Shown: positions 8,031-15,339 of the stretch, one piece after another
How positions within the stretch are numbered: position 1 is the first letter of the stretch
Layout of the letters: the number at the start of each line of letters is the position of its first letter
Source: Clostridium sp.
GTDB taxonomy: Bacteria; Bacillota; Clostridia; Lachnospirales; Lachnospiraceae
DNA: 18,729 nucleotides
Reading direction: 5' to 3'
Assembly: GCA_016302185.1 (NCBI GenBank)
Contig: JAEDOC010000023.1
Coordinates: forward strand, 1-18,729
Translations under genes and position numbers: made by a program
Notes under the pieces: generated by a model
Told to the model about the DNA's origin: nothing
The model's input: the letters and a program-made list of their open reading frames with translations, nothing else
Databases searched by the model: none

Positions 8031-8944
8031 AACAGGAAAATAAAGGGTTTCTTTTGCTGGAGGTGCTGATTGCGGCAGTATTGCTTTCTGTGTTTTCATC
8101 TGTGGTGTTTCAAGGTTTTTTGGCCGGCTGTCAGATGGAAAAGGACGCAGAAATCGAGGAGATGCTTCTGTTGTCCGCAAAGAAGAGGATGGAAGAGGTA
8201 AAACACAGTGAATTTTCTGAGATTGCCGCTGAAGCTGAGATGGAGCCGGATGGAATCCTTCGGATTCGTCAGGCACTGGGAGAGGGATACGTCATGGAAA
8301 CAACGCTGAACCCGGTTCTGTATCGGAAGGAGGAGCGGGAAGCCGCTGTGTTCCGGAGAAATTCGATTGGAGAGCCCCGTCTTCTGGCGGTGGAAACACC
8401 GGAAAATATTGTACTGACACCGGAAATCTTCGCCGGGCCGGAAGAAGCAGACGAACTGCACATACAGATAAAGGAACGTGGAACATGGCTGAGGATGGAG
8501 GTTTGTTCTGTGATGTACGGGGAAGCAGAGGAAAGGGAGGAGGAAGAACTCTATTCCGGCAGAAGGCGTATCCGTCTGGAAGAAAACGGGACCCGGATGG
8601 AGAACCGGGGATATCTGTTCTTTCCGGATGAGACGGTTCCCGGAGAAATTTTCGTGGAAGGAAGGCCAAAACACGAGATGGAAGTCTATCTGATCTTCGG
8701 CGGGGAGGAGCCGGCCGATGACTGCCTCTGGCTGAATGGATTGCCGGTGGGATCGGAGAAAAGGGGGAAGCTGAAGGTTTATACAAATCTGGACGGTGCA
8801 CTCCCGGTGGCGGAAGAACCGGCAAGAGACTGCCTGTATCAGATTACAATTACAGTGTACGAAGTCGAAGAAGGCTGGAAGGAGACGGACAGTCCTATGG
8901 GGAAGGAGGTGCTTACGCTGCATGGGATCAAAGAAGAAGGATGA
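8027..8944 (+). CDS. Large minor pseudopilin with prepilin N-terminus (GspI/PilV-like)
   Basis: Class III signal peptide: MKQENKG leader, then FLLLEVLIAAVLLSVFSSVV with Glu at mature position 5 and a hydrophobic helix to about residue 33. It should be processed by the peptidase encoded at 5588-6082. With 305 residues it is about twice the size of ordinary GspI/PilV proteins; the region after about 130 is acidic and looks beta-rich, with no motif I can name. It lies between the PilO-like gene (4-bp overlap) and a further pilin-like gene (23-bp overlap), the usual place of minor pseudopilins that start the fibre tip. The specific minor-pilin class is uncertain. Confidence 0.85.
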   Translation: MKQENKGFLLLEVLIAAVLLSVFSSVVFQGFLAGCQMEKDAEIEEMLLLSAKKRMEEVKHSEFSEIAAEAEMEPDGILRIRQALGEGYVMETTLNPVLYRKEEREAAVFRRNSIGEPRLLAVETPENIVLTPEIFAGPEEADELHIQIKERGTWLRMEVCSVMYGEAEEREEEELYSGRRRIRLEENGTRMENRGYLFFPDETVPGEIFVEGRPKHEMEVYLIFGGEEPADDCLWLNGLPVGSEKRGKLKVYTNLDGALPVAEEPARDCLYQITITVYEVEEGWKETDSPMGKEVLTLHGIKEEG

Positions 8945-9515
8945 TCGGGGCTCCGCCCTGCTGATGACACTGATTCTGCTGACCTTTTTGTCGGTTCTTG
9001 CAACGGTGACGCTGACAGAAGGCCTTTTATACAGAAAGCTGATACGGAGAAATGGTATGGCAGAGGAGAACTTTTCTGTGCTGGATCAGTCACTGGAGGA
9101 GGTTAGGGCCGGGATGGAGGTCCTGGTGGAGGAAGAACAGAAGAAAAGCTATGGAGAGCTTCTGAGCCTGCTGTATCGGGATGACGTGAAAGGGAATGAG
9201 GAAGCCAACATACAGCTGCGTGAAATGGTGTATGAGAGAGTGAAGGATGAGCTGCTGGAGAAGGGAACGGAAAGTCTTTCCCCAAAGCTTCAGTGGACAG
9301 CTTCGGAGCCGGAAGAGGACGAAAACGGCGATTTGCTACTTCGTGATTTCTGTCTGCGCGGAGCGGCCAAAGCGGAGGGGGTCAGTGTGATGGTGACCGC
9401 AGATATCAGGATTCATCTTCCCTGGATTCCCTTCTTTCGGGAAGCGAGCGGGAGCAGTTTACAGAGAGTGGAAGGGGGATTAGTGACGCTGGAACACCGG
9501 CGGCGGGGCAGATGA
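8922..9515 (+). CDS. Tip-type minor pseudopilin (GspK/PilX-like)
   Basis: 197 residues. The N-terminus MGSKKKDDRG followed by SALLMTLILLTFLSVLATVT has the basic leader, glycine and hydrophobic helix of a prepilin, but mature position 5 is Met, not Glu. Loss of Glu5 is typical of GspK, the tip subunit of type II secretion pseudopili, so I read this as a GspK/PilX-like tip protein. I start at ATG 8922: GGAGG at 8905-8909 lies upstream, the leader has a normal length, and the frame further 5' overlaps the upstream gene without any pilin motif. The rest is charged and helical (LDQSLEEVRAGMEVLVEEEQ). It is the last gene of the operon and is followed by a strong terminator. Confidence 0.8.
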   Translation: MGSKKKDDRGSALLMTLILLTFLSVLATVTLTEGLLYRKLIRRNGMAEENFSVLDQSLEEVRAGMEVLVEEEQKKSYGELLSLLYRDDVKGNEEANIQLREMVYERVKDELLEKGTESLSPKLQWTASEPEEDENGDLLLRDFCLRGAAKAEGVSVMVTADIRIHLPWIPFFREASGSSLQRVEGGLVTLEHRRRGR

Positions 9516-9553
9516 CAGAACCATTCCGGCAAGAGGCATTTCAAACGCCGGGC

Positions 9554-9597
9554 AGCAGGACACCCGGGGCTTTTACTCCGGGTGTCCTGCTTTTCTC
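9554..9597 (+). terminator. Rho-independent terminator closing the pilus operon
   Basis: A perfect 14-bp stem: AGCAGGACACCCGG (9554-9567) pairs with CCGGGTGTCCTGCT (9578-9591) around a 10-nt loop, followed by TTTTCTCTT. It stands between the convergent pilus operon and hpf. On the minus strand the tail after the stem is poor in T, so it should work mainly for plus-strand transcripts. Confidence 0.95.
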
Positions 9598-9635
9598 TTA
9601 TCTGTTCTGTCTGCTTGTCCGATTCTTCTGCTGCT

Positions 9636-10163
<528 letters not shown>

Positions 10164-10194
10164 AATCATCGCTCCTTTTTCTTGGGATGTCTAT

Positions 10195-10223
10195 AGTATA
10201 CCACTTTTATTTGTAAAACTCAA
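10195..10223 (-). promoter_or_regulatory. SigA-like promoter of hpf
   Basis: On the minus strand TTGAGT (complement of 10218-10223) and TATACT (complement of 10195-10200) are separated by exactly 17 bp. They match the vegetative consensus at 4 of 6 and 5 of 6 positions. The start point would lie near 10188, about 25 nt before the hpf start codon. Confidence 0.75.
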
Positions 10224-10231
10224 CTGGAAAT

Positions 10232-10255
10232 GAATAATTGTCGAGACAATTATTC
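10232..10255. repeat. Perfect palindrome next to the hpf promoter, possible operator
   Basis: An inverted repeat with 11-bp perfect arms, GAATAATTGTC (10232-10242) and GACAATTATTC (10245-10255), with only 2 bp between. It sits 9 bp upstream of the hpf -35 element. The tiny loop speaks for a dimeric protein-binding site more than for an RNA hairpin. A related palindrome, TGACAATTTGTCA, occurs at 10320-10332 and shares the core GACAATT. Confidence 0.55.
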
Positions 10256-10376
10256 TAAATTTTTTATGAAAAGTCTAAATTAAAAAAGCAAAAATCCGTT
10301 TCAAAACTATTGATGGAGATGACAATTTGTCAATAGCTTTTCTTGTATTTTTTGTCGAAATGGGGAAGTTTATGAG

Positions 10377-10555
10377 ATATACACAAAAATAAAAAAGGTA
10401 CAGCCCGGGTGGAGAAAACTGGAAATAAACAGTGAAAACTTGTGGATAATGTGGATAACTTGGTGTATAACTGCTTTTTCCTCTAAAATAGACAGATTGA
10501 GGTGTGCATAACTTTTCCACTTTTTTCGGAGAAAAAATGTGGATAATGTGGATAA
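10377..10555. other. DnaA-box cluster in the hpf-secA intergenic region
   Basis: Five perfect matches to the DnaA box TTATNCACA lie on the minus strand, read here as TGTGNATAA: 10441-10449, 10450-10458, 10503-10511, 10538-10546 and 10547-10555. Four are TTATCCACA and one (10503-10511) is TTATGCACA. They include two head-to-tail abutting pairs with the identical 18-bp sequence. Near matches lie at 10463-10470 (GTGTATAA, eight bases of the consensus) and, in the opposite orientation, at 10377-10385 (ATATACACA, one mismatch). The surrounding 10200-10750 region is strongly AT-rich. This is the density expected of an origin or a DnaA-titrating or regulatory cluster. No dnaA or dnaN gene is in the window, and the genes on both sides run mostly the same way, which argues against a simple bidirectional origin. 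Confidence 0.75.
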
Positions 10556-10703
10556 ATAAAAAATCGAACAGATTTTTTGTGCAACCTGCTGGGTTTACCA
10601 TAATTTGAGGAATTATGTCAAATGCTGTTCGGAAAAGAACCGGGAGAAAAAATGGAGCAGCTGTATTAAAATATGTCTAAAATGTTAAAAATTCAGGAAG
10701 CCG

Positions 10704-10732
10704 TTGAATAAAATCCCTGATAGTGTTAGAAT
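10704..10732 (+). promoter_or_regulatory. SigA-like promoter of secA
   Basis: TTGAAT (10704-10709) and TAGAAT (10727-10732) with a 17-bp spacer, plus a TGn extension (10724-10726) directly before the -10. Expected start near 10739, giving an untranslated leader of about 67 nt before ATG 10806. Confidence 0.75.
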
Positions 10733-10805
10733 AAATAAGATTGTATAAGTGAAAGTTTACCATTATGATGAAAAGTATAATTTTATAGAAATAGGAGAGC
10801 AAAGC

Positions 10806-13385
10806 ATGAATCTGATAGAGAAGATGTTCGGAACTCACAGCGATCGCGAGTTGAAGCTGATTTATCCGATTGTGGATAAAATCGTTGCGATGCGCCCGCA
10901 GATGGTGGCGCTGTCGGATGAAGAGCTGAAGGACAATACCAGAAAGTTCAAAGAGCGTCTGAAAAATGGCGAGACTCTGGACGATATCCTGCCGGAAGCA
11001 TTTGCAACTGTCCGCGAGGCAGCCAGACGTGTGCTGAATATGGAGCATTATCCGGTGCAGCTAATCGGCGGTGTGGTTCTGCATCAGGGACGTATCGCCG
11101 AGATGAAGACCGGTGAAGGTAAAACTCTGGTTTCCACCTGCCCGGCGTATTTAAACGCATTGCTGGGCAAGGGTGTTTTTATCGTTACGGTCAATGACTA
11201 CCTGGCAAAACGAGATGCGGAGTGGATGGGAGAGGTTCACCGCTTCCTGGGCTTAAGCGTGGGTGTGGTATTAAACTCCATGACTCCGGAGGAAAGAAAG
11301 GCTGCCTACGCCTGTGATATTACCTATGTAACCAATAATGAGCTGGGCTTTGATTATCTGCGTGACAATATGGCGATCTATAAGGAGCAGATGGTTCTGC
11401 GCAACTTAGATTACGCCATCATCGATGAGGTGGACTCGGTTCTGATTGATGAGGCCAGAACACCGCTTATCATATCCGGTTCCAGCGGCAAATCCACAAG
11501 ACTTTATGAGGTCTGTGATATTCTGGCGCATCAGCTGGTTCGCGGCGAGGAATCCGCGGAGTTTACCAAGCTGTCCGCGATTATGGGCGAGGAGATCGAG
11601 GAGACCGGAGATTTCGTCGTAAATGAGAAAGATAAGGTAGTCAACTTAACGGCGGAAGGCGTGAAGAAGGTCGAGAAGTTCTTCAAGATTGATAACCTGG
11701 CGGATCCGGAGAATCTGGAGATCCAGCACAATATGATCCTGGCACTTCGGGCCAACTATCTGATGTTCCGTGATAAGGATTATGTGGTTAAGAATAACGA
11801 AGTCCTGATTGTTGATGAGTTTACCGGACGTATCATGCCGGGCCGCCGTTATTCCGACGGTCTGCATCAGGCAATTGAGGCGAAGGAGCACGTGAATGTC
11901 CGCCGGGAGAGCCGTACGCTGGCGACCATTACTTTCCAGAACTTCTTTAACAAATTCAATAAGAAGGCAGGTATGACTGGTACGGCACAGACCGAGGAGA
12001 AGGAATTCCGGAATATCTACCAGATGGATGTTATCGTAATTCCGACCAATGTTCCGGTCATACGTAAGGATTACGATGATGTAGTTTATAAAACCAAAAA
12101 AGAGAAATTCCATGCGGTTGTGGAAGAGGTGGCTGAAGCTCATGCAAAGGGCCAGCCGGTTCTGGTTGGTACCATTACGATTGAGACCTCCGAGATGTTA
12201 AGCCAGCTGCTGAAGAAACGTGGGATTCCCCACAAGGTACTGAATGCCAAGTTCCATGAGCTGGAGGCGGAGATTGTGGCGGATGCCGGTGTACACGGTG
12301 CGGTTACTATCGCGACCAACATGGCCGGCCGTGGTACCGATATTAAGCTGGATGATATCTCCAGAAGTGTGGGCGGCTTAAAGATCATCGGTACGGAGCG
12401 TCATGAGTCCAGACGTATTGATAATCAGCTGCGTGGCCGTTCCGGACGTCAGGGCGATCCGGGCGAGTCCCGTTTCTATATTTCCCTGGAGGATGACCTG
12501 ATGCGTCTCTTCGGCTCTGAGAAGCTGATGAATATGTTTAACGCGCTGGGAGTACCGGAGAATGAGCAGATTCAGCATAAGATGCTTTCCAATGCCATTG
12601 AGAAGGCACAGATGCGTATCGAGTCCAACAACTATGGTATCCGTGAGAACCTCTTAAAATATGACGAGGTTATGAACGAGCAGCGCGAGATGATCTACGC
12701 CGAGCGCCGCCGCGTGCTGGACGGAGAAAACATGAGAAATGTTTATATCAAGTCCATCAATGATATCGTGGAAAATGCTGTGGATATGTCCATTGGCGAT
12801 CAGCAGCAGCCGGAAGACTGGGATCTGACGGAACTGAATTCTCTGCTGCTTCCGATCATTCCGTTAAAGCCTGTCTATCTGTCTGAGGATCAGAAGGGCA
12901 TGACCAAGAATGAGTTGAAGCACATGCTGAAGGAAGCTGCCATCAAGCTGTATGAGGAGCGGGAGGCGCAGTTCCCGACCTCCGATCAGATCCGTGAGAT
13001 CGAGCGAGTGGTTCTTCTGAAGGTAATTGATGCCAAGTGGATGGCTCATATCGATGATATGGAACAGCTGCGTCAGGGAATCGGCCTGCAGGCCTACGGT
13101 CAGAAGGATCCGCTGGTAGAATATAAGATGAGCGGCTTTGATATGTTTGAGAGCATGACCGCTGCCATCCGTGAGGAGAGCGTCCGTATCCTCTTCCATG
13201 TCCGTGTGGAGCAGAAGGTGGAGAGGGAGCCGGCCGCTGAGGTAACCGGCACCAATAAGGACGGAGCATCCGCTCAGGCACCGGTGCAGAGAGAAGAGAA
13301 GAAGATTTATCCCAATGATCCGTGTCCCTGCGGATCCGGGAAGAAATATAAGCAGTGCTGCGGAAGAAAGCCGCTGAAAAAATAA
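10806..13385 (+). CDS. secA: Preprotein translocase ATPase SecA
   Basis: Motor ATPase that pushes unfolded preproteins through SecYEG at the cytoplasmic membrane. 859 residues. NBD1 has Walker A MKTGEGKT (100-107) and the DEAD-like DEVDSVLIDEARTP (207-220). The preprotein cross-linking domain follows (about 225-370), then NBD2 with GTAQTEEKEFRNIYQ, NMAGRGTDIKL and the arginine-finger region QLRGRSGRQGDPGESRF, then the helical scaffold and wing domains. The C-terminus is a SEC-C zinc motif with C840, C842, C851 and C852 (CxCx8CC), which in other bacteria binds SecB or ribosomes. I choose ATG 10806, not the GTG at 10749: AGGAG (10793-10797) is 8 nt upstream, and MNLIEKMFGT is a normal SecA start. 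prfB follows after 85 bp with no terminator between, so cotranscription is likely. Confidence 0.98.
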   Translation: MNLIEKMFGTHSDRELKLIYPIVDKIVAMRPQMVALSDEELKDNTRKFKERLKNGETLDDILPEAFATVREAARRVLNMEHYPVQLIGGVVLHQGRIAEMKTGEGKTLVSTCPAYLNALLGKGVFIVTVNDYLAKRDAEWMGEVHRFLGLSVGVVLNSMTPEERKAAYACDITYVTNNELGFDYLRDNMAIYKEQMVLRNLDYAIIDEVDSVLIDEARTPLIISGSSGKSTRLYEVCDILAHQLVRGEESAEFTKLSAIMGEEIEETGDFVVNEKDKVVNLTAEGVKKVEKFFKIDNLADPENLEIQHNMILALRANYLMFRDKDYVVKNNEVLIVDEFTGRIMPGRRYSDGLHQAIEAKEHVNVRRESRTLATITFQNFFNKFNKKAGMTGTAQTEEKEFRNIYQMDVIVIPTNVPVIRKDYDDVVYKTKKEKFHAVVEEVAEAHAKGQPVLVGTITIETSEMLSQLLKKRGIPHKVLNAKFHELEAEIVADAGVHGAVTIATNMAGRGTDIKLDDISRSVGGLKIIGTERHESRRIDNQLRGRSGRQGDPGESRFYISLEDDLMRLFGSEKLMNMFNALGVPENEQIQHKMLSNAIEKAQMRIESNNYGIRENLLKYDEVMNEQREMIYAERRRVLDGENMRNVYIKSINDIVENAVDMSIGDQQQPEDWDLTELNSLLLPIIPLKPVYLSEDQKGMTKNELKHMLKEAAIKLYEEREAQFPTSDQIREIERVVLLKVIDAKWMAHIDDMEQLRQGIGLQAYGQKDPLVEYKMSGFDMFESMTAAIREESVRILFHVRVEQKVEREPAAEVTGTNKDGASAQAPVQREEKKIYPNDPCPCGSGKKYKQCCGRKPLKK

Positions 13386-13470
13386 GCAGGGGAGAAAAAT
13401 CGCAGAACAACGATTCAGAGAACCATCAAAGGGATTCAGAGAAAATCAGAAAAAGAAAGTGGGTGAAGCT

Positions 13471-14599
13471 ATGGTTGAATTGGATCAGTTCAAATATACG
13501 TTATCAACGTATGATACAACTTTAGTGGAAGTGAGGGATTCACTTTGACCTGGATAACAAGGTAAAGCGAATCGCTGAATTAGATAAGTCCATGGAGGAG
13601 CCGGGCTTCTGGGATGACCCGGAGAAATCCACCAGGACGGTAAAAGAAGCAAAGAATTTAAAAGATACCGTAGATACCTATAAGCATCTGGAGCAGCAGT
13701 ATGAGGATATCCAGGTGATGATTGAGATGGGCTACGAAGAGAATGATCCGGCCATTGTTCCGGAGATTCAGGAGATGCTGGATGATTTTATCAAGAGTCT
13801 GGAAGCCATTCGTACCAGAACGCTTCTGTCCGGGGAATACGATAACTGCAATGCGATTCTGAAGCTGAATGCAGGTGCCGGCGGAACCGAGGCGATGGAC
13901 TGGTGCAGCATGCTGTACCGGATGTACCAGCGCTGGGCTGACAAGAAAGGCTACAGCACCGAGGTGCTGGATTTTCTGGATGGTGATGAAGCCGGAATCA
14001 AGTCCATCACACTGCAGATTAACGGAGAAAATGCCTTTGGCTATTTAAAATCGGAGAAGGGCGTTCATCGGCTGGTTCGTATTTCTCCGTTCAATGCGGC
14101 GGGCAAACGGCAGACCTCCTTCGTATCCTGTGATGTGATGCCGGATATCGAAGAGGATCTGGATGTGGAGATTAATCCGGACGATCTGCGGATTGATACC
14201 TATCGTTCCAGCGGTGCCGGCGGCCAGCATATCAATAAGACTTCTTCGGCAATCCGTATTACTCATATTCCCACAGGAATTGTGGTACAGTGTCAGAATG
14301 AGCGTTCTCAGTTCCAGAATAAGGATAAGGCGATGCAGATGCTGAAGGCAAAGCTGTACCTGTTAAAACAGCAGGAGAATGCGGAGAAGCTGTCTGATAT
14401 TCGTGGTGACGTGAAGGATATCAACTTCGGAAACCAGATTCGCTCCTATGTCATGCAGCCGTATACGCTGGTGAAGGATCACCGGACCAATGAAGAAAAC
14501 GGTAATGTGGGTGCGGTTCTGGATGGAGATATTGACTGCTTTATCAGTGCTTACTTGAAATGGATGAGCTTGAAGGAGCAGGCGCCGAAGGAAGTGTAG
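13471..14599 (+). CDS. prfB: Peptide chain release factor 2, with programmed +1 frameshift
   Basis: Recognises UGA and UAA stop codons and triggers peptide release. The gene is read from ATG 13471 for 25 codons to an in-frame TGA (13546-13548) in the context CTTTGAC; a +1 shift at CTT then continues at 13547 to the stop at 14597-14599. The product is 375 residues. After the shift, DLDNKVKRIAELDKS joins smoothly to MEEPGFWDD, so this is the conserved RF2 autoregulatory frameshift, not a damaged gene. The Shine-Dalgarno-like stimulator upstream is GAGGG (13533-13537). With the shift, the stop-recognition motif SPF falls at 205-207 and the catalytic GGQ at 250-252, the same numbers as in E. coli RF2. 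Low RF2 levels slow reading of the TGA and favour the shift, giving feedback control. Annotation that ignores the shift would start at 13592 and lose about 40 residues. Confidence 0.96.
13543..13549 (+). promoter_or_regulatory. Programmed +1 frameshift site of prfB
   Basis: CTT TGA C: slippery CTT (13543-13545), in-frame stop TGA (13546-13548) and a following C, the poor termination context used by RF2 genes. A GAGGG sequence at 13533-13537 can pair with the anti-Shine-Dalgarno of the translating ribosome. Confidence 0.93.
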
Positions 14600-14700
14600 G
14601 GCGCCGCGAAGTCAGCCGGGCGTTAGCTGCCGCGACGCCCACGACCCCGCAGTGCCCGGGCTCGATTCCGCTTCGCTTCATCTCGCTCGCGGACATTCGT
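14600..14700. repeat. GC-rich REP-like intergenic sequence
   Basis: About 100 bp right after the prfB stop, much richer in GC and CG dinucleotides than the flanking genes. It contains a 6-bp inverted repeat GGGCGT/ACGCCC (14618-14623 and 14635-14640), two GGCGCC palindromes (14581-14586 within prfB and 14600-14605) and a tract of CGCTTCGCTTCATCTCGCTC (14670-14689). I see no reading frame with family resemblance and no T-tract, so it is not a plain terminator. Repeat status is inferred from composition, not from a second copy in the window. Confidence 0.45.
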
Positions 14701-14705
14701 CCTAT

Positions 14706-14770
14706 GAAAGGGTGCGGTCAGATTTCTGCTTACATGCAAGCATGACGCAGCAATCTGACCGCACCCTTTC
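14706..14770. repeat. Long perfect inverted repeat (19-bp arms)
   Basis: Arms GAAAGGGTGCGGTCAGATT (14706-14724) and AATCTGACCGCACCCTTTC (14752-14770) are exact reverse complements around a 27-nt loop, which itself can form a small hairpin (TGCTT/AAGCA). No T-run follows on either strand, so it is not a canonical Rho-independent terminator. It may be a REP/MITE-like element together with the GC-rich stretch before it, or a transcript-stabilising or transcript-ending structure for prfB. Confidence 0.8.
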
Positions 14771-14802
14771 GCACTGCTCATTGTGATTCGCGAAAAAAAA
14801 GG

Positions 14803-14831
14803 TTGCACATCCCTGGCAAATGTGCTAATAT
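14803..14831 (+). promoter_or_regulatory. Likely promoter for the ACT protein-hom operon
   Basis: TTGCAC (14803-14808), 17-bp spacer, TAATAT (14826-14831) with a TGc extension before the -10. The -35 is poor (3 of 6). The leader downstream can form a hairpin TGTGTTT/AAACACA (14850-14856 and 14864-14870) just before AGGAG (14879-14883), which might affect translation. Confidence 0.5.
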
Positions 14832-14890
14832 CTTCCTTACGAGCACAAATGTGTTTCTGATGCAAACACAGAAAGGGCAGGAGTGGTTCT

Positions 14891-15334
14891 ATGGAGGAAG
14901 AGACGAAGTATTTCGTTTTGAAGCAGAAGGCAGTTCCGGAGGTTCTGCTGAAGGTGGTAGAGGCGAAAAAGCTGATTGATTCTGAGCGTGCCATCACGAT
15001 TCAGGAGGCGACGGATCGGGTCGGAATCAGCCGGAGTTCTTTTTATAAATATAAGGATGATATTTTCCCGTTTCACGATAACGCAAAGGGGAAGACCATA
15101 ACCCTGGTGCTTCAGATGGATGATGAGCAGGGGCTGTTATCGGATCTTCTTCATATTGTGGCGGTATATAAGGCGAACATTCTGACGATTCACCAGAGTA
15201 TTCCGGTGGGGAATGTGGCCACACTGACGATGAGTGTGGAGGTTCGGGCGAATACCGGCAACATCTCGAAGATGGTGGAAGAGATGGAAGCAAATCAGGG
15301 AGTACATTACGTAAAAATAATTGCCAGGGAGTAA
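14891..15334 (+). CDS. UPF0735 ACT domain protein (PheB-like)
   Basis: 147 residues. The N-terminal part (about 1-62) includes a helix-turn-helix-like stretch, TIQEATDRVGISRSSFYKYK, leading into a C-terminal ACT domain (about 70-147) with VLQMDDEQGLLSDLLHIVA, the ligand-face segment NILTIHQSIPV and the final strand VHYVKIIARE. ACT domains bind amino acids and control enzymes of amino-acid metabolism. UPF0735 proteins have no firmly established biochemical role that I know of; they are often found beside homoserine dehydrogenase. Here hom starts 5 bp after the stop, so the protein probably senses an amino acid for that pathway. AGGAG at 14879-14883 is 7 nt before the ATG. Confidence 0.92.
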   Translation: MEEETKYFVLKQKAVPEVLLKVVEAKKLIDSERAITIQEATDRVGISRSSFYKYKDDIFPFHDNAKGKTITLVLQMDDEQGLLSDLLHIVAVYKANILTIHQSIPVGNVATLTMSVEVRANTGNISKMVEEMEANQGVHYVKIIARE

Positions 15335-15339
15335 AGATT

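Larger units (their letters stand above)
10170..10805. other. Long AT-rich divergent intergenic region
   Basis: About 640 bp without a credible gene. In order it holds: the hpf ribosome binding site and promoter; two palindromes (10232-10255 and 10320-10332); a 7-bp inverted repeat CTATTGA/TCAATAG (10307-10313 and 10330-10336) followed by T-rich sequence; the direct repeat TCTAAATT at 10254 and 10274; the DnaA-box cluster; a 6-bp inverted repeat ATTTGA/TCAAAT (10603-10608 and 10618-10623); and the secA promoter and leader. The minus-strand reading frame over 10275-10601 has low-complexity composition, no ribosome binding site I can defend and no family resemblance. Confidence 0.7.

Noticed and set aside
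8096..8923. 275-codon open frame on the minus strand opposite the large pseudopilin gene
   Set aside because: It is fully antisense to a gene with a clear prepilin signal, has no family resemblance and no supported ribosome binding site; it is a by-product of codon composition.
10307..10345. Inverted repeat CTATTGA/TCAATAG followed by T-rich sequence as a terminator
   Set aside because: The stem is weak and no plus-strand gene or promoter lies before it; the inner palindrome fits a protein-binding site better.
10275..10601. 108-codon minus-strand frame through the hpf-secA intergenic region
   Set aside because: Low-complexity, rich in Phe/Ile/Ser from AT-rich DNA, lies over the DnaA boxes and has no convincing start signal.
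10170..10805. Reading the DnaA-box region as the chromosomal origin outright
   Set aside because: No dnaA, dnaN or rpmH nearby, and the main coding direction does not flip at this point. Kept only as a finding to test.
13412..13443. Direct repeat GATTCAGAGAA (13412 and 13433) in the secA-prfB gap
   Set aside because: Only two short copies in purine-rich sequence; no evidence of function.
14560..14745. 61-codon plus-strand frame across the end of prfB and the GC-rich element
   Set aside because: It begins inside prfB, has no ribosome binding site and runs through the inverted-repeat region; no family resemblance.
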